A stretch of 40,656 bases of DNA from Phycisphaerales bacterium UBA854 (GTDB lineage: Bacteria > Planctomycetota > Phycisphaerae > Phycisphaerales > SM1A02), in the NCBI GenBank assembly GCA_002295885.1, contig DBGM01000038.1:11710-52365 (forward strand), in the 5' to 3' direction. The notes under the pieces are model-generated. The model had not been told where the DNA came from and did no database searches. It was given only the letters and a program-made list of their open reading frames with translations. The position numbers were made by a program, and so were the translations under genes. Shown in pieces: positions 39,366 through 40,656 of this stretch. Each line of letters begins with the position of its first letter. Position 1 is the stretch's first letter.

Positions 39366-40481
39366 ATGGTGAGAGCAGTCCCCATGCATACCGCAGCATT
39401 CATCCTGGCGATTGCCCTGCCCACCAGCACCATCGAGGTGCCTGGAGACTTCCCGACCATCCAGGAGGCGATCGAAGCCGCCTCCGACGGCGACACCATC
39501 GAGATCGCCGCCGGCACGTACCACGAGCACGACCTCATCCTCCAGCAGAAGGCGATCACCCTTCGGGGCTCGACCGGCCCCGACGGCATGCCCTTGACGA
39601 CGATCGACAGCCTCGGACTCGGGGACAACGTCATGGCCTTCTTCGGTGAGGGAAACGATACGGTCGTCGAGCATCTGGTCTTCACCGGAGTCGCCGGCGG
39701 CGACTGGGCCGCGGTCACGATGTTCCACGCCCGCCCGACGATGATCAACTGCACGTTCGTGGGCAACGAGACGACCGGCATCGGCGGCGGGGTCTACAAC
39801 CTCAACGGGGCACCGATCTTCATCGACTGCCGGTTCATCGACAACACCGCCAACTGGGGCGGCGGGTACGCATGCTGGGAGACGGGGCAGCCCGACCACC
39901 CCTCTTTCCTTCGTTGCACCTTCTCGGGCAACTCCGCGGTCCTCGGAGGCGGATTCGCCAATCTGCGCAGCAGCCCGACCCTCGTCGAGTGCTTCTTCGA
40001 GCACAACACCGCGACGGAGGACGGCGGCGCGATCCTGAACGAGGGCGATCCCTGCTGCGAACGCTGGTTCGGCGACGTCCTGGTCGACTCGTGCGTGTTC
40101 GACGGCAACACGGCGGCCGGCTCGGGCGGCGCCATCTGCAACCGCACGTTCGGCACGTCCACCATCGTCGGATGCACGATCCGGAACAACGCGGCCGGCC
40201 TCGCGGGCAGCGCCGTGGCCAGCAGCGATCCGACCATGGCCATCCTGACCGGCAGCACGGTGTGCTCGAACCTCGGTACGTTCGAGCAGATCGAAGGCCC
40301 CGCCGATCTCGACGGCTCGAACTCCATCCGGGACGAGTGCCCCGTCACGTGCAGCGGTGATGTGAACGGCGACGGCAGCGTCGACGTGACCGATCTGCTC
40401 GCGGTGATCGCCGGCTGGGACGAGCCCTACGACGTGGGCGACCTGCTCACGATCATCGGCGGCTGGGGAACCTGCCGGTGA
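39366..40481 (+). CDS. secreted right-handed beta-helix protein with dockerin-like tail
   Basis: 371 residues from the ATG at 39366 (an ATG at 39384 would remove six residues). Signal peptide to about residue 22, then IEVPGDFPTIQEAIEAASDGDTIEIAAGTY, a beta-helix of repeated coils (GGGVYNLNGAPIFIDCRFIDN, GGGFANLRSSPTLVECFFEHN, GGAILNEG, GGAICNRT). It closes with the dockerin-like module CSGDVNGDGSVDVTDLLAVIAGW, VGDLLTIIGGWGTCR. Similar in layout to the protein at 6775-7722, but with only one complete calcium loop. No catalytic residues recognised; could be a polysaccharide-binding or surface protein. A hairpin lies 120 bases downstream. Confidence 0.8.
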   Translation: MVRAVPMHTAAFILAIALPTSTIEVPGDFPTIQEAIEAASDGDTIEIAAGTYHEHDLILQQKAITLRGSTGPDGMPLTTIDSLGLGDNVMAFFGEGNDTVVEHLVFTGVAGGDWAAVTMFHARPTMINCTFVGNETTGIGGGVYNLNGAPIFIDCRFIDNTANWGGGYACWETGQPDHPSFLRCTFSGNSAVLGGGFANLRSSPTLVECFFEHNTATEDGGAILNEGDPCCERWFGDVLVDSCVFDGNTAAGSGGAICNRTFGTSTIVGCTIRNNAAGLAGSAVASSDPTMAILTGSTVCSNLGTFEQIEGPADLDGSNSIRDECPVTCSGDVNGDGSVDVTDLLAVIAGWDEPYDVGDLLTIIGGWGTCR

Positions 40482-40600
40482 CTCCGCGGCGAGTCCCCGA
40501 CCGGGATTCGCCGGGCCATCAACAACGAAATGCGATGGAACGACCACGCCAACGAGGAACCGTTGGACCGGGTGGCGAGCGTGTCCGTCCACCAACAAAG

Positions 40601-40624
40601 GAACCCCGCCGTGAAGCGGGGTTC
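40601..40624 (+). terminator. hairpin downstream of the last beta-helix gene
   Basis: GAACCCCGC (40601-40609) pairs perfectly with GCGGGGTTC (40616-40624), loop CGTGAA. No T tract follows. It is the only structure seen in the gene-free 40482-40656 end of the window, where I see no coding sequence. Confidence 0.5.
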
Positions 40625-40656
40625 GTGGTTCGGAAGTGGGCCATACTGGACTTGAA

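Noticed and set aside
38766..40598. 610-residue minus-strand open frame
   Set aside because: It runs antisense to the beta-helix gene and into TrhO in another frame; no recognisable domains, typical GC shadow.
1..40656. CRISPR array, tRNA or rRNA genes, insertion sequences, prophage
   Set aside because: No regularly spaced direct repeats, no tRNA-like cloverleaf, no transposase or integrase motifs seen by eye on either strand. A tRNAscan or profile search could still find something missed.

Overview
The window looks like a chromosomal segment of a GC-rich planctomycete, most likely class Phycisphaerae. The basis is five otherwise unrelated secreted proteins that end in the same dockerin-like DLLxVIxxWx...DLLxVIxxWG module, two prepilin-like proteins of the H-X9-DG/DUF1559 type, lipoproteins, right-handed beta-helix proteins, and ThuA/DUF1080 and Gfo/Idh/MocA sugar genes. 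This placement is by pattern only; no rRNA or marker phylogeny is available here. Genes are densely packed on both strands. No tRNA, rRNA, CRISPR array, insertion sequence or prophage was seen, and no gene-free stretch exceeds 300 bases.

Layout. 1-2829 (+): the tail of a prepilin-like protein, a thioredoxin/beta-helix/dockerin-like fusion, and a voltage-gated K+ channel with a C-terminal zinc ribbon. 2848-6495 (-): a lipoprotein and a gingipain-like C25 protease. 6775-7722 (+): a beta-helix protein. 7730-11257 (-): a three-gene sugar operon (TIM-barrel isomerase, Gfo/Idh/MocA oxidoreductase, ThuA-DUF1080 protein), consistent with 3-keto sugar chemistry. 11344-16910 (-): a tripeptidyl-peptidase II-like lipoprotein, a sulfotransferase-like protein and a class IV aminotransferase-like protein that lacks the PLP lysine. 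16981-20485: an APC permease, an FMN reductase, a MogA-SufE pair and RidA. 20536-22989 (-): a secreted subtilase. 23146-26770 (-): two ABC exporter half-transporters with the asymmetric motifs of a heterodimer. 26848-29018: a His-tailed glycine-zipper lipoprotein, an EamA permease with an esterase, and a tiny membrane protein. 29132-31775: Mn-type superoxide dismutase, a DUF3147 protein, a DDAH-like enzyme and a second ion channel. 31922-33873: a small membrane protein, a prepilin-like protein and YaaA. 33922-39250 (-): a LamG metallophosphatase, a tandem endonuclease/exonuclease/phosphatase protein, a membrane protein and TrhO. 39366-40481 (+): another beta-helix protein with the dockerin-like tail.

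Three cross-cutting patterns stand out. First, the dockerin-like tail sits on a protease, a subtilase, a thioredoxin-like protein and two beta-helix proteins, and its flanking cysteines are either both present or both absent. Second, at least eight genes have a TANNNT box ending 4 to 8 bases before the start codon and no Shine-Dalgarno, suggesting leaderless mRNAs, while operon genes carry clear GGAGG-type sites. Third, the TPPII-like protease keeps exactly the catalytic-residue spacing I recall for the eukaryotic enzyme.
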